Below are positions 38,788-47,726 of a DNA stretch of 64,000 bases, in pieces. The position numbers were made by a program, and so were the translations under genes. This DNA is from an uncultured Oxalobacteraceae bacterium (GTDB lineage: Bacteria; Pseudomonadota; Gammaproteobacteria; Burkholderiales; Burkholderiaceae_D): NCBI GenBank assembly GCA_903862415.1, contig CAIOYD010000064.1:1-64000 (forward strand), read 5' to 3'. Under the pieces are notes generated by a model, which had not been told where the DNA came from, made no database searches, and saw only the letters and a list, made by a program, of their open reading frames with translations. Within the stretch, counting starts at the first letter, position 1. Each line of letters opens with the position of its first letter.

Positions 38788-40067
38788 CGCGCCGCCTGTG
38801 GTTAGCTGTAGTGGTTATGGTGATTGTCGTGATTGTCGGGTGGCTGTATTTGAGTGGCTGGCATGCAACTGCGGAAAAGTATCCTTCGGTTGGCACTAAA
38901 CTCAGTCACACCGATCAAGTTGCGCGCGGCAGCTATCTGGTTAAAGCCGGGAACTGCATGGCTTGTCATACGGCCAGAGGACAGCCTGCCTTTGCTGGTG
39001 GCCGGTTGTTGCCGACGAATTTCGGACAGTTTTATACTCCCAACATTACACCGGATAAAAGTACCGGTATCGGCAACTGGAGTGTCGATGATTTCTGGCG
39101 CGCTCTGCACGATGGTATCGGACGTGATGGGCGTTTGCTGTATCCGGCTTTTCCTTATACTGAATACACCAAAGTCAGCCGCGCAGATGCCGACGCGATG
39201 TTTGCCTACCTGCAAAGCGTTGCGCCGGTCAGTCTTGCTAATCGAGAACATGCATTGTCTTTCCCATTTAACTGGCGTCCCTTACTGCTGGTCTGGCGCA
39301 GTTTGTTTTTCAGTGCGCAACTGTATGAGGATGATGCGGGACACACTGCACAATGGAACCGCGGAGCGTATCTGGTGCAGGGTTTGGGGCACTGTACGAG
39401 CTGCCATACAGAACGCAATCTGCTCGGTGCCAGCACGGGGCTTGCCTTGGCAGGTGCGGAAATGGACGAACTCAACTGGTTTGCCACGTCGCTGATTGCC
39501 GATAATCAGTCAGGTCATGCCAGCATGCCGACAGACCAGTTGCAGCAACGGTTGCAGCAGGGTATGGCACAGCAGGGGCGGGTGTATGGCCCAATGGCTG
39601 AAGTGGTGAAGGAAAGTCTGCAATACCTGAGCGATGCCGATCTTCTGGCGATGGTGCTGTATCTGCGTTCGCAACAGGTCAATACACCCCTGGGTGAGTT
39701 CGATAAGCCGGGTCAGCGTGAGCTGGCCGAAACTATGTATCGGGGTGAAAAAGTCTACACTAGTCATTGCAAGCAATGTCATCAGGCTGATGGTACGGGT
39801 AAATCGCCAGCCTATCCGGCACTGCCGGGCAGCCGGCTGGTGAATCTGGCTTCGACCACCAATTTAACCAGAATCCTGTTAAACGGTGGATTTTCACCGG
39901 CAACCCAGTACAATCCACAACCATATGGCATGCCGCCGTTTGCGCAATTGTTAAGCTCTCAGGAAATTGCCGATGTCGCCAGTTATGTGCGTAATAGCTG
40001 GGGTAATCAGGGCAGTCTGCTGATTGCTGCCGAAGTTGACCGCTATCGCGGTCAGGCCAGTCATTAA
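38784..40067 (+). CDS. membrane-anchored tri-heme cytochrome c
   Basis: A 427-residue protein with one N-terminal transmembrane anchor (about 6-24) and three CxxCH sites, CMACH, CTSCH and CKQCH. This layout matches the cytochrome subunit of periplasmic alcohol or aldehyde dehydrogenases. The start at 38784 overlaps the previous stop and has GGAGG five bases upstream; the frame extends nine codons further without such a site. Downstream genes encode the iron-sulfur and molybdenum subunits, so this is the likely electron exit to the respiratory chain. Confidence 0.9.
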   Translation: MTRRLWLAVVVMVIVVIVGWLYLSGWHATAEKYPSVGTKLSHTDQVARGSYLVKAGNCMACHTARGQPAFAGGRLLPTNFGQFYTPNITPDKSTGIGNWSVDDFWRALHDGIGRDGRLLYPAFPYTEYTKVSRADADAMFAYLQSVAPVSLANREHALSFPFNWRPLLLVWRSLFFSAQLYEDDAGHTAQWNRGAYLVQGLGHCTSCHTERNLLGASTGLALAGAEMDELNWFATSLIADNQSGHASMPTDQLQQRLQQGMAQQGRVYGPMAEVVKESLQYLSDADLLAMVLYLRSQQVNTPLGEFDKPGQRELAETMYRGEKVYTSHCKQCHQADGTGKSPAYPALPGSRLVNLASTTNLTRILLNGGFSPATQYNPQPYGMPPFAQLLSSQEIADVASYVRNSWGNQGSLLIAAEVDRYRGQASH

Positions 40068-40094
40068 TTTTCATTGTCCCGGATAACTTAGCGC

Positions 40095-40568
40095 ATGATT
40101 ACCTTAACCATCAATGGTCAGGACCAACAGGTCGATGCCGATCCGGCTACGCCCTTGTTGTGGGTGCTGCGTGAGTCGCTCATGCTCACCGGAACCAAAT
40201 ATGCCTGTGGTGCCGGTCAGTGTGGTGCCTGTACCGTGCATCTGGATGGCGTGCCGATACGTTCCTGTTCTACCCCGATAGCCAGACTGGCCGGAAAGAA
40301 AATCACCACCATCGAAGCACTGGAACATGACACGATAGGCGCGCTGTTACAGGCCGCCTGGGTGCAGCATGATGTGCCGCAATGCGGCTATTGTCAAAGC
40401 GGAATGTTAATGAGTGCGACCGCATTATTAAAAACCAATTCGCAACCCAATGATACCCAAATTGATGCTGCCATGAACGGCAATCTGTGTCGTTGCGGAA
40501 CCTATCAGCGCATTCGTGCAGCCATTAAGACGACTGCAGGGCAATTGAAACAGGCAGGTAAAACTTAA
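40095..40568 (+). CDS. iorA: 2Fe-2S subunit of a molybdenum hydroxylase (IorA-like)
   Basis: A 157-residue small subunit of the xanthine-oxidase family with two 2Fe-2S clusters. The plant-type ferredoxin site is CACGAGQCGAC with a later CSTP. The second, all-helical site shows CGYCQSGM and NLCRCGTYQRI. It resembles the alpha subunit of isoquinoline 1-oxidoreductase. No signal peptide is present, so it would be carried out of the cell folded, with the Tat-targeted large subunit. Confidence 0.92.
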   Translation: MITLTINGQDQQVDADPATPLLWVLRESLMLTGTKYACGAGQCGACTVHLDGVPIRSCSTPIARLAGKKITTIEALEHDTIGALLQAAWVQHDVPQCGYCQSGMLMSATALLKTNSQPNDTQIDAAMNGNLCRCGTYQRIRAAIKTTAGQLKQAGKT

Positions 40569-40578
40569 GGACCCTGGT

Positions 40579-42747
40579 ATGGATGATCACGACGGAGCTG
40601 GCAAAATGCTGCCACTTTCGCGCAGACAGTTTTTGAAAGCCGGCAGCGCCCTGGGCGCTGGATTGGTGCTGGGTCTGGTCATGCCTGACATGTTCGCTGC
40701 CACCGATAACATCCGCTATACACCCAATCTATTTTTACGCATTGCTCCTGACAGCAGCATTACCGTGATCATTAACCGGCTTGAATCGGGACAAGGTATC
40801 AGCACCAGTCTGGCGATGCTCATTGCCGATGAACTCGGTGCCAACTGGTCGCAGATGCATACGGAACTGGCCCCCGCTGCCGACGTGTTTAAAGATCCCC
40901 AAAGCGGCATGCAAATGACGTTGGAGCAATCATCACTGGCCAACTCGTATCTGCAGTACCGTCAGATAGGCGCCTGTGCACGGGCGATGCTGATTACGGC
41001 AGCAGCAAAGCAGTGGCAGGTTACCGAAGCCGAATGCAGTACGCAAAACAGTTGGGTCATCGGGCCCCTGGGTTATAAAGCCAGTTTTGCTTCGCTGGCA
41101 CAGGCAGCCATGCAGCTGGAATTACCAGACGCTGTCGTGTTGCAGTCGCCAAATCAATTCAAACGCATCGGCCAGGCTACCCCAGGTCTGAACACTCAGG
41201 CACAAGTAGATGGAAGTTTTCAGTATGGGATGGATTTACATTTACCCGAAATGAAAGTGGCACTGGTCGCACGCGCACCACAGTTTGGCGCTACTCTGGC
41301 CAGTGTGGATGCGAGGGCAGCACTGGCAGTGCCAGGAGTGCTGCAGGTGGTGAAGCTGAACCATGGCGTGGCCGTGATTGCCGACGGTTTCTGGCCAGCC
41401 AAGTTGGGTCGTGAAGCCTTGCTACTGAAATGGAATACCAGTAATCTCACACCAGTCGATTCGGAACGGCAACATAGTGCTTTTCATGAGCTGGCCAAAA
41501 CGGCTGGCACCGTAGTCAGACGCGCGGATATTTCTGCTCTGGCTACTGCGGTGAAAAAAATCAATGCGGAATATGAATTTCCTTATCTGGCGCATACACC
41601 GATGGAGCCACTCAATTGCACGGCTGAACTGACTGCGCAAGGCTGTACAGTCTGGACGGCCAGCCAGTTTCAGACTGCTGATCAACTAGCCATCGCACGC
41701 GCGGCCGGCGTCTCACTGCAACAGGTTACCTTACATACGCTGGCCGCCGGTGGCAGTTTTGGTCGTCGGGCGGTGCCTACCTCAGCCCATATTGTCGAAG
41801 CGGTACAGGTTGCCAAAGCCTGGCAGCAGTTGGGTAAATCCGGTCCGGTGAAAGTCATCTGGACCCGTGACGATGATATTGAGGGCGGCTATTATCGTCC
41901 GGCCGTGGCGCATCGGGCCGAGCTTGGCTTTGATGCGCAGGGAAATATGCTGGCCTGGGATCATGTCATCGTCGGACAGTCGGTCGGGCTGGGAACGCCG
42001 GCAGAAAAAATGTTGGTGAAAAATGGCATCGATCAAACGCTCACAACCGGTCTGGCCGAGTCCTACCATGTACCGTTGAATTTATCGCTGCATTATGCGC
42101 AGGCCAATGTTCCGGTGCTGTGGTTTCGTGCCACTGCGGCCAGTCATACGGCTTTTGTGACGGAAACCCTGCTCGATGAAGCGGCTCAGCTAACGGGTGT
42201 TGATCCTGTGGCCTATCGCCGCACACTGCTGGGACAGGATCACCCACATCATCTTGCCGCCTTAAATCTGGCAGTCAGGATATCGGGTTATGACAGCAAA
42301 AAATTACCCAGGGGGCGAGCCTGGGGAGTGGCCTTGCATGAATCACAGAATTCGGTGGTGGCGTATGTGGTGGAAGCCTCAGTGAGAAAAAATATGCCCC
42401 AATTACATCGTGTGTGGGCGGGGGTGCACTGTCATCTGGCCGTCAATCCGCTGGGCGTTGAAGCACAGGTGCAGGGTGCCGTGTTGATGGCTTTGGGGAT
42501 GACGTTGCCGGGCGCGGCCATTACTCTTAAAGAAGGCGTGGTTCAACAACATAGTTTCAGCGACTACCCGCTGGCGCGGATCAGTGATATGCCACAAGTC
42601 ACCGTGGCACTGGTACCTTCGGATGAACCACCTTCAGGAATGGCAGACGCCGGATTTCCGGCGCTGGCGCCGGCATACGCCAATGCCATTGCACGACTGA
42701 CAGGCAAGCGCTTGCGTAAATTGCCGTTTAATTTATCTCAGGCCTGA
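40579..42747 (+). CDS. iorB: molybdopterin subunit of a periplasmic aldehyde/isoquinoline oxidoreductase (IorB-like)
   Basis: A 722-residue large subunit of the IorB type. The N-terminus carries a twin-arginine signal, LSRRQFLKAG, followed by a hydrophobic stretch, so the enzyme acts in the periplasm. Molybdopterin-binding segments include GGSFGRRAVPTSAHIVEA and LRKLPFNL near the end. The conserved domain order of the aldehyde dehydrogenase-like molybdenum-binding subunits is kept. With iorA and the two cytochromes it forms a membrane-linked dehydrogenase. The substrate cannot be read from sequence; aldehydes or N-heterocycles are the family range. Confidence 0.88.
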   Translation: MDDHDGAGKMLPLSRRQFLKAGSALGAGLVLGLVMPDMFAATDNIRYTPNLFLRIAPDSSITVIINRLESGQGISTSLAMLIADELGANWSQMHTELAPAADVFKDPQSGMQMTLEQSSLANSYLQYRQIGACARAMLITAAAKQWQVTEAECSTQNSWVIGPLGYKASFASLAQAAMQLELPDAVVLQSPNQFKRIGQATPGLNTQAQVDGSFQYGMDLHLPEMKVALVARAPQFGATLASVDARAALAVPGVLQVVKLNHGVAVIADGFWPAKLGREALLLKWNTSNLTPVDSERQHSAFHELAKTAGTVVRRADISALATAVKKINAEYEFPYLAHTPMEPLNCTAELTAQGCTVWTASQFQTADQLAIARAAGVSLQQVTLHTLAAGGSFGRRAVPTSAHIVEAVQVAKAWQQLGKSGPVKVIWTRDDDIEGGYYRPAVAHRAELGFDAQGNMLAWDHVIVGQSVGLGTPAEKMLVKNGIDQTLTTGLAESYHVPLNLSLHYAQANVPVLWFRATAASHTAFVTETLLDEAAQLTGVDPVAYRRTLLGQDHPHHLAALNLAVRISGYDSKKLPRGRAWGVALHESQNSVVAYVVEASVRKNMPQLHRVWAGVHCHLAVNPLGVEAQVQGAVLMALGMTLPGAAITLKEGVVQQHSFSDYPLARISDMPQVTVALVPSDEPPSGMADAGFPALAPAYANAIARLTGKRLRKLPFNLSQA

Positions 42748-42752
42748 CAGAC

Positions 42753-43691
42753 ATGCCCGCATTTATCTTTACCAGCATGCCAGAAACACCGGTCCGCATT
42801 GGCATTTTTCAAACGGATGAAACTGCCAGTCTGAGTCTGGCCGGTTTGCTCGCGCCCTTGCAGGCGGCGCAGCAATTACTGGGGCGGGCGCGAATTGAAA
42901 TCAACCTGCATCCGGCTGGCATTGTGCCCACCAATACGCAACCGGATTATCTGGCCTTGTTGGTGGCAGACACTCACAGTTTGGTGCCGACGCAGGATGT
43001 GTTACGACAGCTCAGTCAGACGCTGCAGCAGGCACGTTATTGGGGGGCAGTTGGTTCTGCCGTATTATGGTTGGCGAACGCCGGAAAAATGCCAGGCATT
43101 CGTTGTGCATTACCTTGGGCGCAGTATGGGGAAGTCAATGAAACCGCCGAACAGGCCATCCTGACGCCCAATTTATTTGAACTTGACCGCCACTGCATTA
43201 CCTGTTGCGGCGGTGCGGCCAGTCTGGATTTTTCCCTGACCCTGATTCATGCCTGGTTTGGTGCCGAGGTCCAGGCACAGACCATGGAAATTCTGTGTAT
43301 CGAAAGGGTACGTCAGGGAGACGAGCGTCAGCGCATTGCACTGCAAACCCGCTTTGGGGTACTGCAGCCGCAACTCAGTGAAGCCGTAACTTTGATGGAA
43401 AGCAATATGGAAGAAACCCTCAGTACCGATGATATTGCCCAGCTGGTTGGTTTGTCACGGCGTCAGCTGGAACGCCAGTTTAAGCAATACCTGGGCACCA
43501 TGCCGTCGCGCTACTATCTGGAACTGCGGCTAAAAAAAGCGCGCCAGTTATTGCTGGAGTCAAACAGCTCGATTGTGCAAATTGGACTGATGTGTGGTTT
43601 TTCTTCCGGGGCGCATTTTTCTACTGCCTTCGGTGCCCAATTCGGGATGACTCCCAGAGAAGAACGTCAGCGCAAACTCAGCACTCCCTGA
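42753..43691 (+). CDS. AraC/GlxA-family transcriptional regulator
   Basis: A 312-residue regulator. Residues about 15-190 form a DJ-1/PfpI-like (class I glutamine amidotransferase-like) sensor domain, with ITCCGGAASLDF around the usual nucleophile elbow. The C-terminal AraC domain has two HTH motifs: LSTDDIAQLVGLSRRQLERQF and the later SIVQIGLMCGFSSGAHFSTAF. This is the GlxA group, which includes ArgR of Pseudomonas. It begins five bases after the iorB stop, so it may regulate that operon; control of the ast operon 4 kb on is an alternative. A second ATG at 42777 could be the start. Confidence 0.85.
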   Translation: MPAFIFTSMPETPVRIGIFQTDETASLSLAGLLAPLQAAQQLLGRARIEINLHPAGIVPTNTQPDYLALLVADTHSLVPTQDVLRQLSQTLQQARYWGAVGSAVLWLANAGKMPGIRCALPWAQYGEVNETAEQAILTPNLFELDRHCITCCGGAASLDFSLTLIHAWFGAEVQAQTMEILCIERVRQGDERQRIALQTRFGVLQPQLSEAVTLMESNMEETLSTDDIAQLVGLSRRQLERQFKQYLGTMPSRYYLELRLKKARQLLLESNSSIVQIGLMCGFSSGAHFSTAFGAQFGMTPREERQRKLSTP

Positions 43692-43701
43692 TATTTTCAA
43701 T

Positions 43702-44187
43702 TTATTTTTTTGGAATAATCCATGGATATTCTTTATTGATGGCTTCTAACAGTCGCAGCCTTTCAAGCAGGCGGGCGGTATGATTTTTCTGTTGCGTTAT
43801 TTTTAAATCAGCCCGGGAAATTTCAGTATTTCCCCCTTTGTCGGTCACAGACATTTTTGCTGAGAGGTCGACATGTTCTGATGCTTGAAGATGGGGTACT
43901 GCTTCCTCATTAAGTTCGAGATGGAACTGGGTTTCACTTTTGGTATCCCAATCCGTTTCCATACATGTGGTATTGGAATCATGATGTGCAGTTGAGTAAA
44001 AATCTTCCTGCCATTCGCGCTTCCAGTGAGTTGAAGCTAGAGGAATCAATTGGGCCTGACGGTTTTTTCTGTTTCCGGGAAACGGAATGTCGACTGGGTT
44101 GGAAACTGAAGAGCAACTAATCGGGCGATGCTCGCTGTATGTTGACAATGCCATTGCAATGTTATGCATGGGAGGTATTTTATTCAT
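43702..44187 (-). CDS. hypothetical protein, second gene of an unknown cassette
   Basis: A 161-residue protein with a strong GGAGAG ribosome-binding site about nine bases before its ATG, which overlaps the stop of the preceding frame. The N-terminal 40 residues are rich in serine, histidine and proline. The middle is acidic, and the last 55 residues (from about 107) form a charged helix with LLERLRLLEAINKEYP. No signal peptide, membrane helix or known domain is seen. AT-rich composition and lack of recognisable relatives are shared with the effector candidates in this window, but nothing proves secretion. Confidence 0.6.
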   Translation of the reverse strand: MNKIPPMHNIAMALSTYSEHRPISCSSVSNPVDIPFPGNRKNRQAQLIPLASTHWKREWQEDFYSTAHHDSNTTCMETDWDTKSETQFHLELNEEAVPHLQASEHVDLSAKMSVTDKGGNTEISRADLKITQQKNHTARLLERLRLLEAINKEYPWIIPKK

Positions 44188-44631
44188 GGTGTTTGTTATC
44201 TCTCCAGGGTTTGCGGTTGATTTTTTCTATCGGGCAGGTATCTCGTTCTTCGGAATTAATAAACAGAATTTTTTCCAGCATATGGCACATATAAGCGGTT
44301 TTTTTCAACATTGTTTTTTCTGAGTGAAGCTGGAACATTAATGGGAAAGTTAGCGATTCTGGTTGAATTTTGGTAGTTAATTTTTCTAAAATACGCATCC
44401 AGTTGGGTGCAATCGGAATATCGTGGCGGAACATAATCCGGAAAATGGTCGTCTGTATGTTTTCCAATGTATTTTTTTTGCTGATATGATCTGGCCGAAC
44501 AGTGTAAAAAATTTGGCCGCCGTTTTTGTCATGGCAGAGCGTTCGTAATTACCAATAACCGTTTTTATGGAAGCTTGCTGAGGTGCTGAAATGACCTGTT
44601 TGATGGCATTAATACTCACTAGAGTGCTCAT
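44180..44631 (-). pseudogene. hypothetical gene split by a one-base frameshift at an A8 run
   Basis: An open frame from ATG 44631, with GGGGA five bases upstream, reads well for 53 codons and reaches an A8 run (T8 at 44471-44478 on plus). One added A would join it to a second frame ending at 44180, giving a 150-residue basic protein. The second frame alone has only a TTG start and no ribosome-binding site. Either the gene is broken, the assembly has a homopolymer error, or the frame is restored by polymerase slippage, as known for some type III secretion genes with A8-A9 runs. The product has no recognised domain. Its stop overlaps the start of the next gene. Confidence 0.5.
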
Positions 44632-44705
44632 TGAATCCCCATTTGTGTAGTTGCCAGTCGATGAAGTGGATGCAACTAACTTTAGTGGCTCACATTCACT
44701 TTGTT

Positions 44706-44724
44706 TATTGGGGTTTCCCCTAAT
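44706..44724. promoter_or_regulatory. palindromic GGGG-TTT-CCCC element
   Basis: The sequence reads ATTGGGG, TTT, CCCC(T)AAT, nearly a perfect inverted repeat, about 75 bases upstream of the unknown cassette start. It may be an operator. It is not followed by a T run in a position suited to a terminator for known genes. Confidence 0.3.
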
Positions 44725-44890
44725 GAGGAAAAAAATAACAAGTACTAATTATTTTAAAATAAGAACAGAAAATAACTATGTGGAAATAGTTGGCTAATCA
44801 AGGGATTTTTTCAGATGGTGAAGACATTCCAGGATTTAATCAGGCTGCCCAGAGTGTCCCTGGACAGCCATGTGGCTCTTTAACGGAGGT

Positions 44891-45418
44891 TTATTTAAGA
44901 CTGTCCACTCCAGCCCTGCAAACCACTTCATCCTGTGCGCCACTGCCGCCGGAACAGCCGATGGCACCGATGATTTTACCGTTCTCGATCAGGGGAATGC
45001 CGCCACGTGAAGCGATGATGCCATCGAGCGTCAAGACGTAATTCATGCTGTTTTGCTGAATCGCATTTTCAAACACTTTGGTTTCACGTCTAAAATTATT
45101 GGCCGCCCGTGCTTTGTGTTCGGCTACCGTAATTGAGGCCAGTTGCGCACCATTCATGCGGACAAACGAAACCAGATTGCCGCCGGAATCAACCACCGCG
45201 ATATTAAATTTCCAGTTGTGTTTGTTTGCTTCGGCGACCACGGCCGTAATAGCGTTCTGGGCGCGTTCGAGTGTGATCGGTGCGCCATAAGGAACATCAA
45301 ACGGCATTTTTTCTGCCACCGTGTCCAATGGGTTGGGTGCTGGCGGCGTGGTTTGTGCGGTGGCAGAAAATGCGGCCGTTGCTAACGTCAGTGCCAGAAG
45401 CAGTGAGGATGTGTTCAT
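44891..45418 (-). CDS. exported GlcG/HbpS-like protein (DUF336)
   Basis: A 175-residue protein with a signal peptide (cleavage near FSATAQ) and a GlcG/HbpS domain. Family motifs include NIAVVDSGGNLVSFVRMNGA, ASITVAEHKARAA and the late IPLIENGKIIGAIGCSGG. HbpS-type proteins bind heme or cobalamin and some are secreted sensors; the role here is unknown. It follows the lipoprotein esterase on the same strand with about 50 bases between, so they may be co-transcribed. Confidence 0.85.
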   Translation of the reverse strand: MNTSSLLLALTLATAAFSATAQTTPPAPNPLDTVAEKMPFDVPYGAPITLERAQNAITAVVAEANKHNWKFNIAVVDSGGNLVSFVRMNGAQLASITVAEHKARAANNFRRETKVFENAIQQNSMNYVLTLDGIIASRGGIPLIENGKIIGAIGCSGGSGAQDEVVCRAGVDSLK

Positions 45419-45471
45419 CGTGGTTTCCTTTCAGGATTAACTTCCGTGGTAACTCAAGTTCAGGGTGTGCA

Positions 45472-47034
45472 TTACAGTCCGACATCCGCTGGCAGCCAGA
45501 TAGCGCAATTGTGCGCGCTGGCGAAAGTCGTGTCACCGGTGACCGCACCCGGGACCATACTCAGATCGGTATCGTTACTGCTGGTGTACGCCGGCCAGAG
45601 GCTGCTGCCACTGGCATTGGGATTGCCGGTTTTGGCAAACTGCGACCAGAAGCTGACCATTTGTGTCGACAGTGCCGTCTGTGCCGCCGTCAATGGTGAG
45701 CCATAATATACTTTACCGGATGAGCCGGGAAACAGATAGGCCAGTTCGGACGCGTGGAAGGCACCATACCCATCGGTGCGCAGCGGGACATTGAAAAACA
45801 TCGGCGCATTAGCATCGGCAAATTCATAGGTATACACCGGCACGCCGGCCGTGCTGATTACCCGGGCAACGCTGCGGCCATTACAGGCAAAGCCATAATC
45901 GGTGAGGATGTTGTCCAGCGTCCAGGCAGGGGTGTGCGCAGGGGTCAGCGGATAGACCAGCTGCAACAACGTGGCATTGGAAGCACCAAAGATGCCACTC
46001 AGATAGGTCGGATATTCACTGGCGGTTAATTGGTGTCCCTGTACGCTGTCGATGGCGACAACCGATAAAATACTGTATTCATGCTCAGTGGTGCCTTCAA
46101 TCATTGGCACCTTGTTAAAGTGGCCGCTGCTCAGGGATTGGGCGATTGTGGTCGGCAGCACATTCAGATCAACCGTTGGCAATTGCGAACCCGCTGCGGT
46201 AATCAAATTGGCATTAGCCAGGATCGTGCTGACCGGCAAAGCCTGCAGGCAGGCGGCTGTCTGGCTGGCGCAACCTGTTGCGCTGGCAAACGTTTGTCCC
46301 AGAGCTTGTGCTGTACTGATAGTCAGTGGCTGCAAATTGTAGGCGCCGCTTTGCACAATAGCTTTGTGAAATAGACCGGCCGACAGCGGCGAGGAAATCT
46401 GCGCCAGCGTCGACATGCCGCCGGCAGATTGGCCAAAGAGCGTGACATTGCCGGGGTTGCCACCAAAACTGGCGATGTTGGTTTGTACCCATTTGAGTGC
46501 CGCCTGCTGATCCATTAAGCCGTAGTTGCCTGCGCCTGCCAGTGCCGGATGGGTCAGGAAGCCGAGCGCGCCCAGACGATAATTCAGCGTGACCACAATC
46601 ACGCCGCTGTTGACCAGTGCGGAAGGGTCATAATCGGAGGATTCGCCGGAAGTTAAACCGCCTCCATGTATCCAGACCATCACAGGATAACTGCCACGTG
46701 CCACCGGTGCGAACACATTCAGACGCAAACAATCTTCGGAGTTGCTGGCGGTGCCAAAAGGCGAAGCTAGCTGTGGGCAGGCTGGACCAAAAGTCGTGCT
46801 CAGTCGTGGCTGGTTCCAGGCAATGGCAGCCTGCGGTGCCTGCCAGCGCAGGTTGCCCACAGGAGCGGCGGCATAAGGAATGCCGAGATAATAATTGACG
46901 TTGCCGATCGTTTTTCCGATGACCACGCCTTTGTCTGTCTGCACGGCGTTGTCCGGTCCGGAGCCACCACTGCAGGCGGCCAGAAAGCTGCAACAAATAA
47001 GTGTAGCCAAAAACTGGGTCAGTCTGAATTTCAT
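45472..47034 (-). CDS. lipoprotein carboxylesterase type B
   Basis: A 520-residue alpha/beta-hydrolase. It starts with a lipoprotein signal, lipobox LAAC with Cys21, so it is likely anchored to a membrane. The oxyanion segment WIHGGGLTSG and the nucleophile Ser203 in GQSAGGMS are clear. The acid is probably in EGTTEHEYS and the histidine in GAFHASELAYLF. The start at 47034 has GGAGA upstream and begins the signal; the longer frame from 47079 does not. Substrate unknown; the family hydrolyses esters of many kinds. Confidence 0.9.
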   Translation of the reverse strand: MKFRLTQFLATLICCSFLAACSGGSGPDNAVQTDKGVVIGKTIGNVNYYLGIPYAAAPVGNLRWQAPQAAIAWNQPRLSTTFGPACPQLASPFGTASNSEDCLRLNVFAPVARGSYPVMVWIHGGGLTSGESSDYDPSALVNSGVIVVTLNYRLGALGFLTHPALAGAGNYGLMDQQAALKWVQTNIASFGGNPGNVTLFGQSAGGMSTLAQISSPLSAGLFHKAIVQSGAYNLQPLTISTAQALGQTFASATGCASQTAACLQALPVSTILANANLITAAGSQLPTVDLNVLPTTIAQSLSSGHFNKVPMIEGTTEHEYSILSVVAIDSVQGHQLTASEYPTYLSGIFGASNATLLQLVYPLTPAHTPAWTLDNILTDYGFACNGRSVARVISTAGVPVYTYEFADANAPMFFNVPLRTDGYGAFHASELAYLFPGSSGKVYYGSPLTAAQTALSTQMVSFWSQFAKTGNPNASGSSLWPAYTSSNDTDLSMVPGAVTGDTTFASAHNCAIWLPADVGL

Positions 47035-47099
47035 TATGTCTCCGATGTTTTTTATTAAGTGAGTATGACGCAGAGACACACTTTACCGTATCTGTGGCT

Positions 47100-47726
47100 T
47101 CAGGTCGGTATGTTCATTTGCATGTGTCGATGGTTAGCAACGAATCCATACTGATTTTTCAGTGTTGATGCTCGTTCCCGGGTTACTGTAAAACCATAAC
47201 GCTCATACATAGCCTGGGCACGCGGATTGGTGGCAGCAACATCAAGTGTGGCCAGATGAAATCCCTGGGCTTTACCCTGTTGCAGTAATTCCTGCAGTAG
47301 TAATTGACCGATTCCCAGGCCCTGCATGCCGGGAGTGACGCACAAATGTCCGAGATAAAACTGCCCTTTGGATGGTGGCGGGATGACGACTTCAGTACGC
47401 AAGCCGCGCAGCATGACTTTCACGCCCTGTATCAGTCCATACTGGGTCAAAATTTGCCGAGCACCCGCGAGCATGAACGCCAGACCTTGTTTGGCACTCC
47501 AGCCGCCACCAATAGCCACGACCTGGCCATTATGGGTGCCGACGAGGTGGTTGCGATAACCAAATTCACCAGCGCCATCGAGGTAGGCCGAACGTAAGAA
47601 ATCCAGTGCGCTCCCATGCTTGGCGGTATTAAAAACATAATGAAACGCATTTGGGCCAGATAAATACATCAGTGCAATGGCCGTGTCGACATCATCAGGC
47701 TGGGCAGGGCGGAAAAGAATGGACAT
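47100..47726 (-). CDS. GNAT-family N-acetyltransferase
   Basis: A 208-residue protein with a full GNAT fold. The N-terminal RPAQPDDVDTAIALM is typical. The acetyl-CoA loop is in VTPGMQGLGIGQLLL (QGLGIG), and NPRAQAMYERYGF closes the domain. The middle region with a hydrophobic LAFMLAGARQIL is as in other standalone members. Target unknown. It is divergent from the ast operon. Confidence 0.85.
   Translation of the reverse strand: MSILFRPAQPDDVDTAIALMYLSGPNAFHYVFNTAKHGSALDFLRSAYLDGAGEFGYRNHLVGTHNGQVVAIGGGWSAKQGLAFMLAGARQILTQYGLIQGVKVMLRGLRTEVVIPPPSKGQFYLGHLCVTPGMQGLGIGQLLLQELLQQGKAQGFHLATLDVAATNPRAQAMYERYGFTVTRERASTLKNQYGFVANHRHMQMNIPT

Noticed and set aside
44087-44323. Plus-strand hydrophobic small frame over the unknown cassette
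   Set aside because: Antisense to the two minus-strand genes that have good ribosome-binding sites; lacks one itself.
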